Source: Cyclospora cayetanensis (Eukaryota; Apicomplexa; Conoidasida; Eucoccidiorida; Eimeriidae). Taken from it: a DNA stretch of 64,000 nucleotides. The first letter of the stretch is position 1. Each line of letters starts with the position of its first letter. The stretch covers positions 1-64,000 of the forward strand of contig NW_020312756.1 in NCBI RefSeq assembly GCF_002999335.1. The letters are read 5' to 3'. The translations under genes were made by a program, and so were the position numbers. A model generated the notes under the pieces. The model did not search any database. It had not been told where the DNA came from and worked only from the letters and a program-made list of their open reading frames with translations. Positions 1 to 13,941 of this stretch are shown here, one piece after another.

Positions 1-3000
1 GCATTAGGTAGAGAGCAATACCCTATAGCCGTATGCGACAAGGAACTTCACGCCATAACGATTTTCCCGTAATGAGAATCATTCCGTTCATGAGGCTGTA
101 CCAAATAGGTCGGAATTAAACCATCCATGACGATGAACAGACAACAAAATTCATAAAACACGCATGGCCCTGATCTCACAGCACAAATGGTGTCGGTACA
201 CGAATAATTTATTTTCTCAGTAGCATACATTCCTGCTTGCGAAACCTTCTAGGCTCATGTCAACAATAATGGGTATGTTCTTGTCGTGCCTTGGGACAGG
301 AAGAACCATTTAAGAGGAGACATTCTGGTCACCATCGTTAGCGACGATTTTCGTGGCGTTTTTTGCCATCTTGTTCAGACTTTCCAGGCCTACCAACGGC
401 ATCCCAAGTTCAGGGCAGCCATTTAGTTTTAAGTACCTGGGGCCTAAGGGGACAGGGGACACCATTAGCCGCACGACCTTGAAGAGTAAGGTAATGGACA
501 TAAGGCAAGAGTACTTTCACGCATCGACCCAAGTAGAAGAGCGTCTCTGAACTTCGAAGAGCGCGTAGTGCATCATCCATTATGCTTCTTGCTATAAATG
601 CAGGCTAGCTGTTCAGCATGCTCTTGCCTTTCCTGCTGTTTTTATTCCTCCACACACGGGCCCCCGTGGGTCTTTGGATGAGTTGGTATTTACAACAACC
701 TTAAAGTGAAGGAACAAGCTAGAGTCTACTATGAAGTGATCAAGTTGCATGCATCAGAGCGAACTGCGGCGTAGGCTGTCGCTTTAAATCAACAGGATAT
801 CCAGTTTTGCATTCTCGGATTAATAGGGGCAGTAACGTTCCGCAGTGCATGTAGCCTAAGGCATTTCTGCGTCACTAAAAGCAACGTTTCAAAACACGAA
901 TGTCTTTATGCGTTTAGGGTGTGACTCAGCGCATGCCCACATGCTTGTAAAGCGCTCAGTAGGCTAGCGTACCCCAGGCCGACATGACTCTCTTTAAACA
1001 TGCATCTTAAAGTATTGGAACAGCAGCTTAAAAGACCGCATTTGGCTTCTGTCTCTACTTTCATTTTATAAAAGGCGAAGAAACGTAGAATTCAAAGCTA
1101 TAGAAACTGTGCAGATTGGGACGCAGAGTCATGTGAACACCAAAGAGGTGCCCGTTCAACCTCGGCTGAGGGGTAGGCAAGCGAGGCAGCAGTATTGACG
1201 AATGCCGAACACTTCAAACACTGAGGATAAAGAATCGCAAAAGTATAAGGGAGAGCCTAAGGTGCTTGGACGGTAGAAACCTTCATGGCTACCCACTTCT
1301 TCGCGAACTGCACCAGTCATCTGCTGAGTGTGCCCCATCCCATCATAAGAGGGGAATTGACTTCAGCAGCAAGTGACCAGCTGAGGCTGTTGTAAAATAA
1401 GGTACCATTTGAGGCCTGCGTACACAATGGACCTGGTCTGATGTTTTTGAAGTGCGCTAGACCCAGTTGCTCAGGTTTTGATGGGTCAGTCCAATGTCGG
1501 AGGGCTGGGCCTTCATGACCCTTCAGGGACAAGAATTTAACAAGTTGATGATGATTATATGGAGCCTGGCCAAATGTGCAAATGCTACTGCCATCAATAT
1601 AGAGCAACTATCCCGAGACCCTCTATCACAGGCCACTAAGGAGAGCATGGTTTTTCAGTGGACTGTGAAGCAAACAACAGTGGTCAATGGCTTTACAGCG
1701 TTTCTACTCCACGATCTTTCACACTGCGATTCCTCGGAATTCGCACGCTGCATAATATGATAAAATAGCGTGACCGTGCGACAAAGCCCTAGAACAAGAT
1801 GGGAGCCGCTTGGCTGCATTAGCATCAAGTTGTCTAAAGCTGAGCAGCAGGATGTAGCATATGACCAACAGCTACAGGCAGTCTTATGGTCCTGCAGAGT
1901 ATACCCACTTACTTTTGGCTTCAAAGGATTTTGCTCACACAGCGCACGGGTGCTGCAGTAATTTTTAGGGCTTCGTTCAACTAGAGCCGTGCGTCAGTGA
2001 GCCTTAAGAAGGCTCGACGCCCTCATGGACTTCTAAGACCTACGCATCGACTAGTGAGTGATGCGAGCCATATAGCCACGAATGTGACTTTTTGATGCTT
2101 TGGCCCCCCAACATCTCGTTCAGGAAAAAAGCAACTCACCCCAGAAAAGGGTTCACGTGGTTTTGTGCATGGCCCTCCAGGCCGAAGACAGAGGAACCTA
2201 CCCCACGGACCAGAGGACATAACTTGCCTGCAGACCGAAATTCAACTCCCCTTGATGCATTTACACGTGTAAGGACAGGATCCATATTTTGCAAACACCC
2301 TTTGGGCAGTGTAACCCAACAAACCACACAGGCCCACGGCACAGGCTAAAGGGACGCAGAGAGAGTTGTAGTTCCTTCACAGCTGACATATGGTCTGAAG
2401 CATCGGTTCGTGGATTCTCTGTGCTCCACCCAACAGCCCATATCTCCAGTATGTTAGATGCCAAGAACATGAACATTTCACAGTAGGATACATATGTACC
2501 TGGAAAGCGTACACTTGCCTTGCCAGACAACTCTGCTGGCCTCGCACTCGTGGCTACGCCAAAAAACTGTTGAAAATTGGCAACGCTATCTATTAGGCAA
2601 ATAATCATCTTCAACGCTTTTTTGTAGATCGCTGCAGAATCCTAACAGACGCTCAACGCTTGTTTTAGACACTTTCTCAAGCCGCTACTCCGTTTTGCTG
2701 AATGGAATTATGTAACCCTCACCTTAATAGATACCGTCGGCATACTTCATACCCGCTTGTACTAATTCATTGGCAGTTGCCACATTGGATAGCTTAAGAG
2801 AGCCTAGTTTGCGAGTGTGCGTCCCCAGCTCCTCTAGTGTTACACTGTAATGCGCGTTTCTCCTTAGAGCTGTGCGAGCTCTTCTACGCATTTTCAGGGT
2901 CAGCCGGGACATTTCAAGCGTTGGGTGCCTTCAGTCCGATATGCGCACCGAGTCTGTTCACCGCAAATCAGAGCAGATCAATTGTACACACATCGAAGAT

Positions 3001-6000
3001 ATTGAGACGGCATGAGAGTCCCAGTCTTACAAAAAGATTTAGCGTGCATTTGCAAAATTTTAAAAGCTGTAGGCATAATTTCCTGATAGACCATGATGAG
3101 GGATAATTCCCTGCGTGCTAAATTCTTAGTCATCAGTCATCAGCTTCAGTCTGCAACATGGCCTCCCACGCCACAAACTTTTTGATAGCGTAATCTGCCA
3201 GCATACAGCTTGCAGATTACGGCATTACAGAAGCAGGACAGCTAGATGAACCGCGAAGAATTGAAATTTACTGAACGACATCTGTTCCGGGCCTCCACTC
3301 GCTTTACGCCTAGCGGCACACAGCCAACTTAGAGGTTTGCTTCTTAGGGCCATTACAGTTCCTGCAAATATTGGTCAAGGCACCTGCAAGCTTCTGCCCC
3401 CTCCAACCGTGCTGCAGTATTCAACATACCATGTTTCTCTCTCTTAGCGCGGCAAGCCACTCCCACCCAGGACCTTTTCCAATTGACTAAGAGTTGAGCT
3501 TGAAGGAGTGGTGCTCCGTTGGAAGCCTAGATAAATTTTTTTTTTCGTGTACATGGGCTACCCACATTTCTGAGGGGCGTCTGAAAATCGCGAAGAAACA
3601 GAGCGGTAGACGCGCCCTGCAGTGATATACGGCATTTTCGTTTTTCGAAAAGCACGAGAGAGAGTACGTATGGGAGCGCCACGGACGGGCAGTGCTAAAA
3701 GCAACAGAAGTCCAACAAGGAATATCTAATGACGTGCTGCAAGGCCGTCGATGCCTTGGCGTTTTTAGCAGCACCTTCAAGCGGTATGTCTTTTAAATTG
3801 TCTTCTCGATTTTGCGCGCACTTCGTTTTTTCTGACCCTGTGACGATGACTGATCAATGTAATTCACCGCAGCGTGATATGAACACGTACATTCACACTT
3901 ACTATCAGTCGCGAACGTAAATGTTACGCATTGATATCAGTGTGGAACTCACTCTTTCATTCTAATTATTTGGGATATACCTGCCCATCCTTTCGAAAAT
4001 GACTCGTGAGCGGTGATTGCTGTAGTGAATCACATTGTACTTTCACCCCTAGCTGCTTTCGTTGCAGCCAAAAGCGCACTGTAAGCAATCTCGACTAAAG
4101 AGCTAGGGGTCCTGAACGCCTGTAGTATATCAGGGACCTTTTTGGCCTACAGCACGTTTGGGCAAATTTATGATTCTAACGATCACAGCAAAACAGGCTT
4201 TTACACTACTCAAATAAAAGAGGAAAGAGAATTTGTGCCAGATTATATCATAAAGGATATTCAGGTAAACTCTGGGCAAAGCTTAACAATGTGCAAATAT
4301 CAAAATCTTATGTTCAGCTAGTTAGTTCTGGCTCCAGCGTTTTTGAGGCTCATTAGGCAACTGCGAAGCTGTTGCTTCAAAGCCTTACCTTGGCCTACAC
4401 CCAACAGTGCACGCACAGAGAATCATCAGCGACTGCACATTGTGAAAAAATGTTCGCTTAACTTCTGTTCCCTTGAAGCACTGAAGTGTAGCTACTTAGA
4501 AAGATTCTTTTTTTTCGTACTAGGGTTGGGATTGCAGCCAGCTCGGTCAAAGGAAGAGCATGGCGGGTCATTTTAAAGAGTTTGTATTAACACCCTACAC
4601 ATAATAATTATTGGTGTCTTTTTGAGGCACAATTGGCATAGCTTCTGAGCAAGGCTAGAAAAAAACTGTCGTCGAGCGGGGTATCTGTGCACCCGCGCAC
4701 TTAGCCCACATCGTAACGCTTTGCTACCCCATTGCATTGAGGAGGCGCGGAACAGTACCCAAAACTCACCAGTAAGCGACAGTCCAACAATGAGCCCTTG
4801 TTGGGTTCAGGTGCTTGGAAGGAAGTGATGAGGGTGTACCGAGCTCAGCTACGCTTGGGCATGTGCTCTAGATGCTCTGTATAACTAGCTATGAATGCTC
4901 AGAGTTCTTCGAGGATGCACCAACGCGGACCCTAGCTGTACCCTCCCTCCACGTTGAGAACTCTAAGCATGCGAGAAGGAGGCCGGTACTCTTTGGGGAA
5001 CACTTAATAGCTTTGTACTAAGTGCGCTTTGAATCTGGAATAAAGCGCCTCCGTTTAAAGAACTTTCACGTTGCATTACAATTGGTAGCATTGCACCGTT
5101 AGCAGCTGTTCTACTCTAAGCACTGGCTGTGGATGAAGTGTGATAAAAGACCCTCTTAAATAGTTGTCTATTTTAGTGCAGACTAGTTTGTCAAGTTAGT
5201 TGTTTGAATATCTCTGTTAGCGTTTCAGGGAAAACTCTCGGTTCATGGAAGTTGGCAGGGGCAAGCCGGCTACTGGCCGAGTGGAGCCCGGCCTCCAAGT
5301 TGATATATACTCAGTAGCTTCTAGCTTGGGAGCAACATATTTTCAGCTGGAAGGGCACACACACGAAAAACGCATGATGGCCTAAAAAATGGACAGGCAT
5401 TCGGAGGCTTCATCGACAAGTTGGAGCTGGACCTTGCTTTTCAGCGCCTTCACATGACGCGAACCAAGTGGTTCCTGCTAGGTGTTGATTATAATAGAAG
5501 CACTTCAGATGGTTGCTCTACCGATGCAGAGAAAGTCGTCTGCTTGCAGGAATTACACCAGCTGAAGCCCTCGCACAAGACCTGACTCATCAGTTTACAT
5601 TGACATCAGCTTAAGAGCGAACTTCATAACTACAAAAGCTGGAGCAGTATTATCTGTAACTAATTCGGTGTAGCGCGAAACATATTTGGGATATCAAATG
5701 ACACATCGTAAACGAGCAATTTGGGAAATGTTTTTTCCCCAGGTCTACCTAGAATGCCATTTCAGGTGGTCGCAGGTTGAGGAGCGGCCCACCATTCCAT
5801 AAAGATTATACTTCTTCAATTTCAAGGACAAGTAGCGGGGCGCCCGCGATTTTGGTTTGAAGGGAGGGGCCAGGTCCGAATTTTTGACCTGTGGATGTTT
5901 GTGCTGCTTCAGTCGGCCCTAGCCTACAATCCAAAGTGAACCATAATAGAGCTTCAGAAAAATTCGCAGGCTGAAAGGATTTGCAGGGCCTTGAGATTCG

Positions 6001-9000
6001 AGTGTATCTATTACCCAACGAAACAGCGGGGAAGTCCAATCGGCTTGTTAGCCTGGTGGCGCATTCCCTGAGACTCGGCAGAGCTGCTAGATTGGCGAGG
6101 CTACGGTAGCTAAATGCCTTTTGTGGTTGAAACAGGCTGCATTGGCATGGGTTGTGACTTTTAGCTGGAGCTGTGCACCATGAGATAATACTAAGTGTGC
6201 CACGGGTGGCTCAACGGGGAGCGACCATGCGGCCACAGCAGTGCGCTGTGGAGGTCTGCAGTCAGTTCAACCCTAGGGCCGACTAAACTGTATTTTAAAT
6301 TAACTAAATATCTATAACATGAATGGAATGTGGCATAGGCAATCGAGTTCCACCTGAAGGTAGCTTAATTGTAACATTTTTTCTACATAAATTAGAAAAG
6401 AGTGATTTTGAATATAGCGATAGGAATAATCACCCACTAGCCACCTGCTCATTATTGCGATATTCATCTCTGAGGAGCAAGAGCGGGCCGGTTTCTCAAC
6501 AAGGCAAAGCAGAGTCTTGATGTGGGCGAATGAGCAGAGCAGTATTAGAAGACGGTTCTACGCATTCATCCAGTCTTATACAATCTGGAACAGATCCTTT
6601 GTTGGTGAACTTTATTACATGATTGGATCAAAAACCATCAGTAATGCGTAAATATCAAGGAGTTTGCGGGCATGCTAAGTAACGGCAGGAAGCCAACAGG
6701 CTGGGCACTGCTGACTACCGAGCACGCCGTATTGAGCTGATCCCAGTGTGCGGCCCAATCCGAGTTCCACAGTATCAGGAGCTTACACGAAAAAGGCGGC
6801 TGAGAGGCAGGTGGCTGATTCGTGTAGTAATGGCGCCGTGCAAGGACAAGAGCTTTTGGCTATAACGTGGTGTTGGCTACGGAAACGACGTTAGGCGCTG
6901 CATGGTTGTTAGCCTTGAGCCCCTAAACAAGAATAGTGCTTCCCAGCTTTTGGTGTCCTATAAAAATTGCTCCTGCGATTCAACGTTCTGGCTGCAGGAA
7001 TTGAGCCGCTATCAGCAAACTCGAAGGTGGCGTGGCCTCTACCTTGGCGCACGCGCAAAGAGTTTAAGAATTTCTAAAGGCTTGCAACTTATTACCGCGA
7101 TCCCGTTACTGGCGCTGCTCAACGTGCTGCTGCTCTGGCCGGCCTGCAGAAAGAGCACATCAGTCTGTGATCCTGATAAAGCTGGCTGATGGCGCAGCAA
7201 CAACGCTTAACAGCTGCCTTGCAACTGCTACGGTACTTGCGCTAGCGCATTATGGGTCAATTTCTTGACAACCAATAAGAGTGAAGTATCGTTGGTACTA
7301 TTCTCTCCCGAAAGGCTGCGGGTTCCCCGGAGCATCAAATTGTTGCTTTCCTCCCTCATCTCCACCGGCACCGAGCAGCGGTATTCGATGGGGGAAAAGA
7401 AAACTTTTGTGGTGTGATGGGGTTTTAAAAGCGGGCATTCTTTATATGATCGTTATTGCCCTTTCCATACCGACCCTAGGCCTTAACTTTACATTACGAA
7501 GTGTCAATAGGACTTTGGTAACACTGGAGTGGTTCGCGTGCTGGGGCACCTGCACTACGAGCTTTCAGTGCCTCGCTATTGTCCAGCGCAAGCGCTCTTG
7601 CCTATGATGATTTGCGGTTGTATCAATGGTGCGTAAGCCTTGTGCTTTTTGACACCTCCGCATTCGCTACTATTGCCTATGTCCATAATAGCTAAACGGT
7701 AAGGTACTGTTACGTTGATGATGGCCCACTGCGGTCTAATTCAAAGCGGGTATTTTGTCATTTGTTCCTTTCGACTTATTTCCGTAGTGCCACTCTGCTC
7801 GAACCAGAAAATTGTGACCCTCAATGTCATTGTTGGATCCACACTACATTAGGAAGGCTCTGATGATTTTTCTGGTGACCTGGGATGTGTCATGCGACAG
7901 AGGAGTATGCTCTGTCATGCCCAGATTGTGAAGAGCTGAAGCAATTAATTTCTCCCACCAAAAGCCCGGTATTTCGCAAAGCGGTCTAATTTCTGAAAGG
8001 ATTTGCGCTGGTTTGACTCTGGACTTTGTTGCTGGGGTGCCGGAGGTCAAGCATCAGGATACCATTCACCTGGTTGTCAACAGACTCAGAGAATATGCCT
8101 TGTTTATCCCTTGCTGCAACTCTGCCACGGCTCGGAAAGTCGCCCAAATTTTTGTATCGTCTGTCTAAAGGGCTCATGGATTCTCCCAGAGCATCAATAT
8201 GGATAGGGATTCGCACTTTGTTGTGTTCTGCCTTTTCTTTATGACCCGCGTACGCATGACCATAAGTAACCACTGCAAGCGACCTTGCGGCCGATGGATA
8301 GCGTCAACCAATTTTATTCTTTTGCAGCGCTGCGTTGACAGCCTCACAAAGAAAGAAGTGCTTGGCCTGATTTCCTTCCTTGTGCTGAGTGGGTGTATGC
8401 CACCACAGGACACTGTTGTACCCCCTGTTCCTCGCCGTCCCTGCTTGCACTGAGAAGCACTTCTCCGAAACAAACCTAAATTCGGTAGTCCGGGTTCAGC
8501 GACCACCCGTAGTAGCTCAAAGACTTGGGAATAAGGTAGCCAGTGCACCTGAATTGATGCGCAAAGCTGAAGGCTGTCAGATCTGCGATTCCACGGCAGG
8601 CTCTACGAGTTGCACCAGTAGGTGACCAGATAAAGAACTTTACGGCCAGGTGGCTACGATAATTTGCAATTGTCAAAAGGCATTGAATAATGTTGAATGC
8701 CGGAAGACGCTCAAGATTTCCTTCCTGAGGAGGTTTTAAAGCTTCGAGCATCACTCGCGCTTTTCATCACTCAAGCACTTGGCCTCTGTGGAAGCGCAGG
8801 GTTTATACGGGGTCACTGAGGATCTGGAATCCAGTGATTTTGACCTCTGAGAACACATGTAAAGGGAATTTTAGGTTCAATGGGATAGGGAACTTCAACA
8901 TTGATGGTTGGTGAAGTAGCAGATGAGGATTTCATTGCCGGCAGACGCCTTTATGGCTCTGTGACAATGCTAGTCGCCATGGGCGCTACTCCACTCGGTC

Positions 9001-11711
9001 CTTGATAGTTTGTTTCTTCTCTCTCATGCTCTACCCCAAATACTTACCTTCAGCTGTAGTCATCGCTTAAAGCATTCCATGTTATCGTCGGTACGACGTC
9101 TTTGACACTCTGCATGCTCAGGTAATCGTAGATATTCTGCTTCTTCATCTAACAAATGCCTCCTTCTGGGCTTTGAGATCGACTGTCACATGAACTGGCT
9201 GTAGTGGCATGCAGAAACTGCTCCATGAGGCATGGAGGCACAGCTGAAGGATCTGTGTGGTTTGATTCCCTTCAAAGCTTTTGCTTGTTTCTGTTGTCTC
9301 GTAGTACGAGGCTCACAGAAGTCAGCAATCCGACGTGAATGAGCCATTGTCGCCACCGTTTTGCTGGTATGGACCCCAATTGGTTGCTGGCTACAGTTTG
9401 CGTCTTGCTTCACTTCAATTCCTCTTTTTGATCGATCCTCAATTTGCTTTTCTCACTCATGGTGTCTTTTTTTCTGCGTGACTTAGAAGTGTCAATAAGA
9501 CGCAAATTCTTCTCACCTCCTGCACAGAGTTGGTCTCGAGGGACAGATTGGAAAATAAGGGCGTCTGTTTGAGATGGGATTGGCGTGCTGAATCGCATTT
9601 CGGCAGTCTAAACTTAGTAGTTATACCCAGTTAAAGATTAGTAAACAGTTGACTAACTGATTTGTCTTTTCGTGCATGGTGTTTTCTATTGTAGAAAGGC
9701 GCTGGCTCCACAAACAGATTCAATGCTGTACGCGTTTGCGCTAGATGCTCTGGGCAACTACTTAAGAAGGCTCATCTACGTGGTCATACGCTGCATTACC
9801 TCGCATGTTAGCTGTCCCTCTGTCCTAATATCGAAACTTGAGAGACGCGGACAAGGGAATGATGAAGGTATATTCGCCACACTTCACAACTTAAATTTGG
9901 CTGCATTGAGCCCAAAGTTAAGTGTATCCCTATTAAGACATTCGATGAAGCATCATATGAGTGGCAGAAGAAATAGCTCAGAGGCTTGACGCCTACTCTA
10001 CACAGTGTCAGACTTTGTAGGGTGTTTTCGAGGTCCCTTGGTCCCTCAGTTCTGCCTGTTAATAGTGATTACTAGGCAGGGTTCCCACAAACAGCATAGC
10101 TGTTTCTCTACTTTTACGCCGAAATTCTAAGGAACCAGAGCAGAGGAAGAGTGAAGCGGTTTTTGAGAGAATATGTTCAAACTTTTAATGAAGTTTTGCA
10201 TTCTGTCTGGAACGCAGTGTCTTTACGGAGACATGAAGTGCCGCAGCGCAAGCACAGGACAACCCCCAACAAAAACCATATTTGACTATGTTGAACGTTT
10301 CAGGTCCTGCCATACGCTTTCCGAACACTTGTGGGCATCCTGTTGGTACACTGCTGATGGAATAAGCAGCACTTACTTGCAAGTTTGTACAAGACAATGT
10401 CCCAACCGCAACTCCTTTTAGCGTGTCAACTAACTTGAGGGCTCGCAACGTGCAATCAGACATCTAAAGACTCCAGTGGCATACAAACTGCGCCTGAAGG
10501 ATGGTAGATTTGTGCCTTCTGGTCGCTGTCGCCCTGTCGTGCCCCCGTGGCCATACGAAAGGGTAATGTCACAAAAAAAGTGCATATACAGCGGACAAAA
10601 GCGTTCCATACAAACTTTTAAGGTTACGACACAACTGTTGCGTCCCGCTAGTAGCCTTCAAAGCATCAGAAGTTACAAGCACATAGGAATAGGAATGATA
10701 AAACGCCTCGGCTTTCACAGTGTTTCTGGGACAGGGCTAAAATGGTTTCACATTCCCCAGCACTAGAAGGTGCGGTGTACATGCTTCTACAAGATCGGCC
10801 TTTTACAAATGCCACTTGAATAAACTGGAAAAACAATGGTCGATACCTGGTTACGAGGTAGAAGTTAGGAGTGCTTTCGTGCCACTGCGCGATGGATATT
10901 GATGCTCAATGGGGCTTAATGGCAAGTCCAATTGTAAAATTTTCCGCATTGGGCACTGAATCTGGCAGAAAAACTCTATTTATTGATCAAAATATGCTAA
11001 GGGGGGTGGGTTCTGCACTTCATTAATAGTTTTTGAATGCGTGCCACGAGTGCTGCCTGCTGCTGTCCACTGGAGGCATCGACTGCAGTTACTACACATT
11101 GCCTTGGGCCAGTCCTGACAGGGTGAGAGGCCATAACGCAACAGAAAAAGGTGTTGTTGATAAGTCTACCAGGCTTTTTGCTGACTACCATGGCCTTTAG
11201 ACGGCTTTGTTTCGGTAACTGCCGTATCCCCAGAGGGTAGCCGTGGATCTAGGAACATTGAACGTTTGGTAGTGGCCTTCATGGTAATTGACACTAATAT
11301 CACTCGAGACTGCATTTCGGCTTCGCCCAAGCATACAACACTGGATAAATCAAGTGGCCAGCAGGGGTTGCCTCAGCGTATTCCTCGTGGGACTACTCAG
11401 AGATTTACAGGAAAACACCAGCGTTGAGTGACGCATGAGACAAAAGCATTACACCTGGAGAATTCCCCCGGACATCAGCAGTGATTTTGAAGATGCTCAA
11501 TTATTCTTTATGTTTCTGTCTGCGAATAACGATGTCGGTACGACATGGTGCGCACCAAAGTTGCTCTAGAGTGTGAGGGCATTGGAAGGAGTTAATGGCA
11601 GGAACGACGAAGTGCTACATGTAGCCCGTAGAATTCATATAATCTGTTTTGGTCTGATTTCATCTTCTTGTAAGGTAGAATTCCAAATACGGAACTATTC
11701 ACTGCTAGCTA
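1..11711. other. gene-poor 5' flank of the giant gene
   Basis: No reading frame in these 11.7 kb shows protein-like composition together with splice signals that join it to a neighbour. The open frames are short, overlap on both strands and have no recognisable motif. The only stretch resembling protein is a plus-strand segment at about 5.39-5.59 kb (listed separately). A set of overlapping minus-strand frames at about 7.84-8.75 kb and a short minus-strand frame starting with ATG at 9598 could be decayed or exonic sequence, but I cannot support them as genes. I see no tRNA, rRNA, tandem repeat or CRISPR array. The promoter and 5' UTR of the gene starting at 11712 must lie at the right end, but no motif marks them. 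Confidence 0.5.
5391..5585 (+). repeat. possible decayed LINE-type endonuclease fragment
   Basis: A plus-strand frame of about 62 codons ends at TGA 5583-5585. It contains a run reading WFLLGVDYNRS, preceded by a Phe-rich helix-like stretch (FGGFIDKLELDLAF) and followed by LQELHQLK. In LINE retroelements the apurinic-type endonuclease has a motif of the form W-x-x-x-GDFN-x, flanked upstream by an F-x-x-L helix and downstream by a Leu-rich helix, so order and spacing fit. The catalytic Asp-Phe-Asn appears as Asp-Tyr-Asn, and the frame is broken on both sides, as expected for a dead copy. I found no intact reverse transcriptase beside it. This is a resemblance judged by eye and could be chance. 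Confidence 0.28.
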
Positions 11712-13941
11712 ATGCAGGCATTTTGCTCGCTCATCATGCAAAGTAGAGATCATTCCTCGGGCGGCCGTGGCAGACCGCCCCCAGATCTTCCCGCGCCACC
11801 ACTTTCCAGCTATCGACCGTTCAAGGCTGAGGTACTCCTGCTGATGACCATGCTCTTGTGTTGTACAATGTCTGAGGAAGCCAGCCCAGGAAGCGGCGTA
11901 GCGAAAAAGTTTTTAGAGCGCGAGAAAGCGCTTCCCAATGAGACCAACCTAAATTGGGATGAGAGTAAAGCCAGAATTTCTCTGCACACAGTCTCCTCGA
12001 AGAGAGGCCACGGATCTCCAGACGACGATCTAAGCCTTCTCCACCCAGACACCGAGAAGCAGGAACATGCCCAAAAGAAAAAACAATCGCCAGATAGTAA
12101 AACAGGGACAGAGCTATCAGCGAGCGTTCGCCAAATTCAACTTAAGCACAAGGGAACCTATTGGGTTGAACTAAGGGTGGAGGTGCTCGGAAGCGATGGG
12201 AAACCGAACAAGGGGTACAACGGCGGTGTGGTTGCATCCCTTGTCTTTGCCGATGAGGCGGATCCGCAGCGTAGCAACAAAAAAGCGATTTCGCATGATG
12301 TAGTAAAACGTTCCAGAGAAAGAGCTGTTAGAATAGCATCAAAGGTAGCTGTCGACGGTACGTTGCACTTCCACAGGACGCCTTGCTCCAACCAGCTGAG
12401 GATATCTTATACAATGTTCTAGGTACGCCATACATGTGACATTTCCCACTGTAGTATGTTTAAATCTGCAAAGATGGGTTGGTATCTGTGTGCATAAATG
12501 CTTTATAGGCGTGGCTATTCTTCATTTCAGCCCCCCATTCGATGGAAACTACAGTTTTAGTATTACGTGCGGAGGGTGCAAGGACAAGATCAACACAGAA
12601 AAACATTACTTCGTGGCGGGAACCCATGCAGCATTGCGAATCGTAACCCAGCCGTCGGGGGCAAAAAGCGGCACTGTCCTTGAACAGCAGCCTGCTGTGC
12701 AGATCCAGGACAGAAATGGACTGCCAATACACGAATCCATCATCGTCAAGGCTACAGTTGTCCCTCATAATGGGGAAGACCACGAAATATGTAGGGGAGT
12801 GCACTACAGACAGCTAAGAGTACGATAATGCCATCGCCACATGCATAAGATGCTCTCACCTTGCCCTTTTTGCTGGACTCAATTCCTTCACGTCGCTGCG
12901 AAGAGCAAAGAATGCATCCACATGGTATGTCAGTTGTTGCTTTGTGCAGCTTCAATGCCTTATTGGACTTTAAAAACAAACAAAAATGGATACGCGCGTG
13001 CTGACGGTATCAGCGTTAATCGGGCGGGAGAACATGTAATTCACTTTACGGCTACGTTATGGGGTGACACTGTCCTCCACGCGTCGTCGGCGCCGTTTGA
13101 AATAGTTCCTGGCCCAGCGGTCGCATCTGCATTCTCGTTGAAGCCGCCTTCCCGTGTTCTTGTCCGTGAGCCCTTTAGTGTTGTGTTGAGTATCGTGGAT
13201 TCCCAAGGCAATGAAACAACAAATCCTCCTGAACTTTATAGGGGAGGCACACCGTTAGAGGTTCACTTACATGCTTTCGACGAAGCTGGCAAGAAAGTCA
13301 TGCTGAATGGCCAGGTAAAGCGGCTTTGGGGAGGAGGCCAAGTATCTTTTGAAGGACTTTGGCTGACACAGCCAGGCGTAGTTCTGCTGAAGGTAGGGCT
13401 TAACTGATAGAAAATAGATGGAACAATCTACTCAAAGCAGAATCCAGATCACTTAATCACCCTCATTACAAAAACTCTTGAATCGGGTAGTTTCCTTTTC
13501 ATGCGCCATGTAAAACCTCTTGACTCATTCACTGTGATGCCTTGCTGTAAATAATACCAGTTCTCTCTGTGACATTTTCAGGCGACCTGCACACTGTGCA
13601 AGGAAGGCAATGCCGACTCGTCAGCTACGGTAGATGTCGTTTCAGTCTCGCGGGTGCACATATACCCACTACCCTTGTTGGTCGAGCCTCGCACCGAAGA
13701 TAATTCTGGAGGTTCCCTGCCTAAGGAAGGCTGGGGACAACTGCGGATATCCCTTAAGGCAGAAGATTGGATGTTGGGTGCACCTCAGAAGCCAGTATGG
13801 GTGGCAGTGCGGGATATTAGTCTATTCGCCCCTCTAAGTGGCTTGACCCCGGAGGACGGAGCAAAATACCTAAGGGTTGAGCCAACGCGTTTGTTGTTTT
13901 CTGTAGATGCCGCAACAGCTGTCCAGACATTTTACGTCCAG
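11712..13941 (+). other. giant protein: N-terminus and filamin/Ig-like repeats (exons 1-4)
   Basis: Exons are about 11712-12420, 12531-12790, 12950-13392 and 13582-13941. Exon 1 encodes a Pro-rich start, a short hydrophobic segment (VLLLMTMLLCC) usable as signal peptide or anchor, a charged linker rich in Lys, Asp and Ser, then a beta-rich module. Exons 2 and 3 carry filamin-type immunoglobulin features: a Tyr-Ser-Phe-Ser-Ile strand, a Cys-x-x-Cys pair and a segment reading NGYARADGISVNRAGEH, which matches the filamin pattern of DG then a beta strand then AGxH. Exon 4 continues with beta-rich sequence. Exons 2 to 4 join in matching phase. Exon 1 ends with an in-frame TAG immediately before the GTACGC donor, and exon 2 needs two preceding bases, so this junction does not close as written. 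Extracellular placement follows from the downstream membrane segment. Confidence 0.7.

Noticed and set aside
7844..8754. Overlapping minus-strand frames, one with an RPLxEI...KLIASAL segment loosely like a reverse transcriptase start
   Set aside because: The frames change repeatedly, no catalytic Asp-Asp motif was found and splice signals do not join them.
9410..9598. Minus-strand 62-codon frame starting with ATG (MRFSTPIPSQTDALIFQSVP)
   Set aside because: Looks mildly protein-like, but no following exon in matching phase was found and no motif is present.
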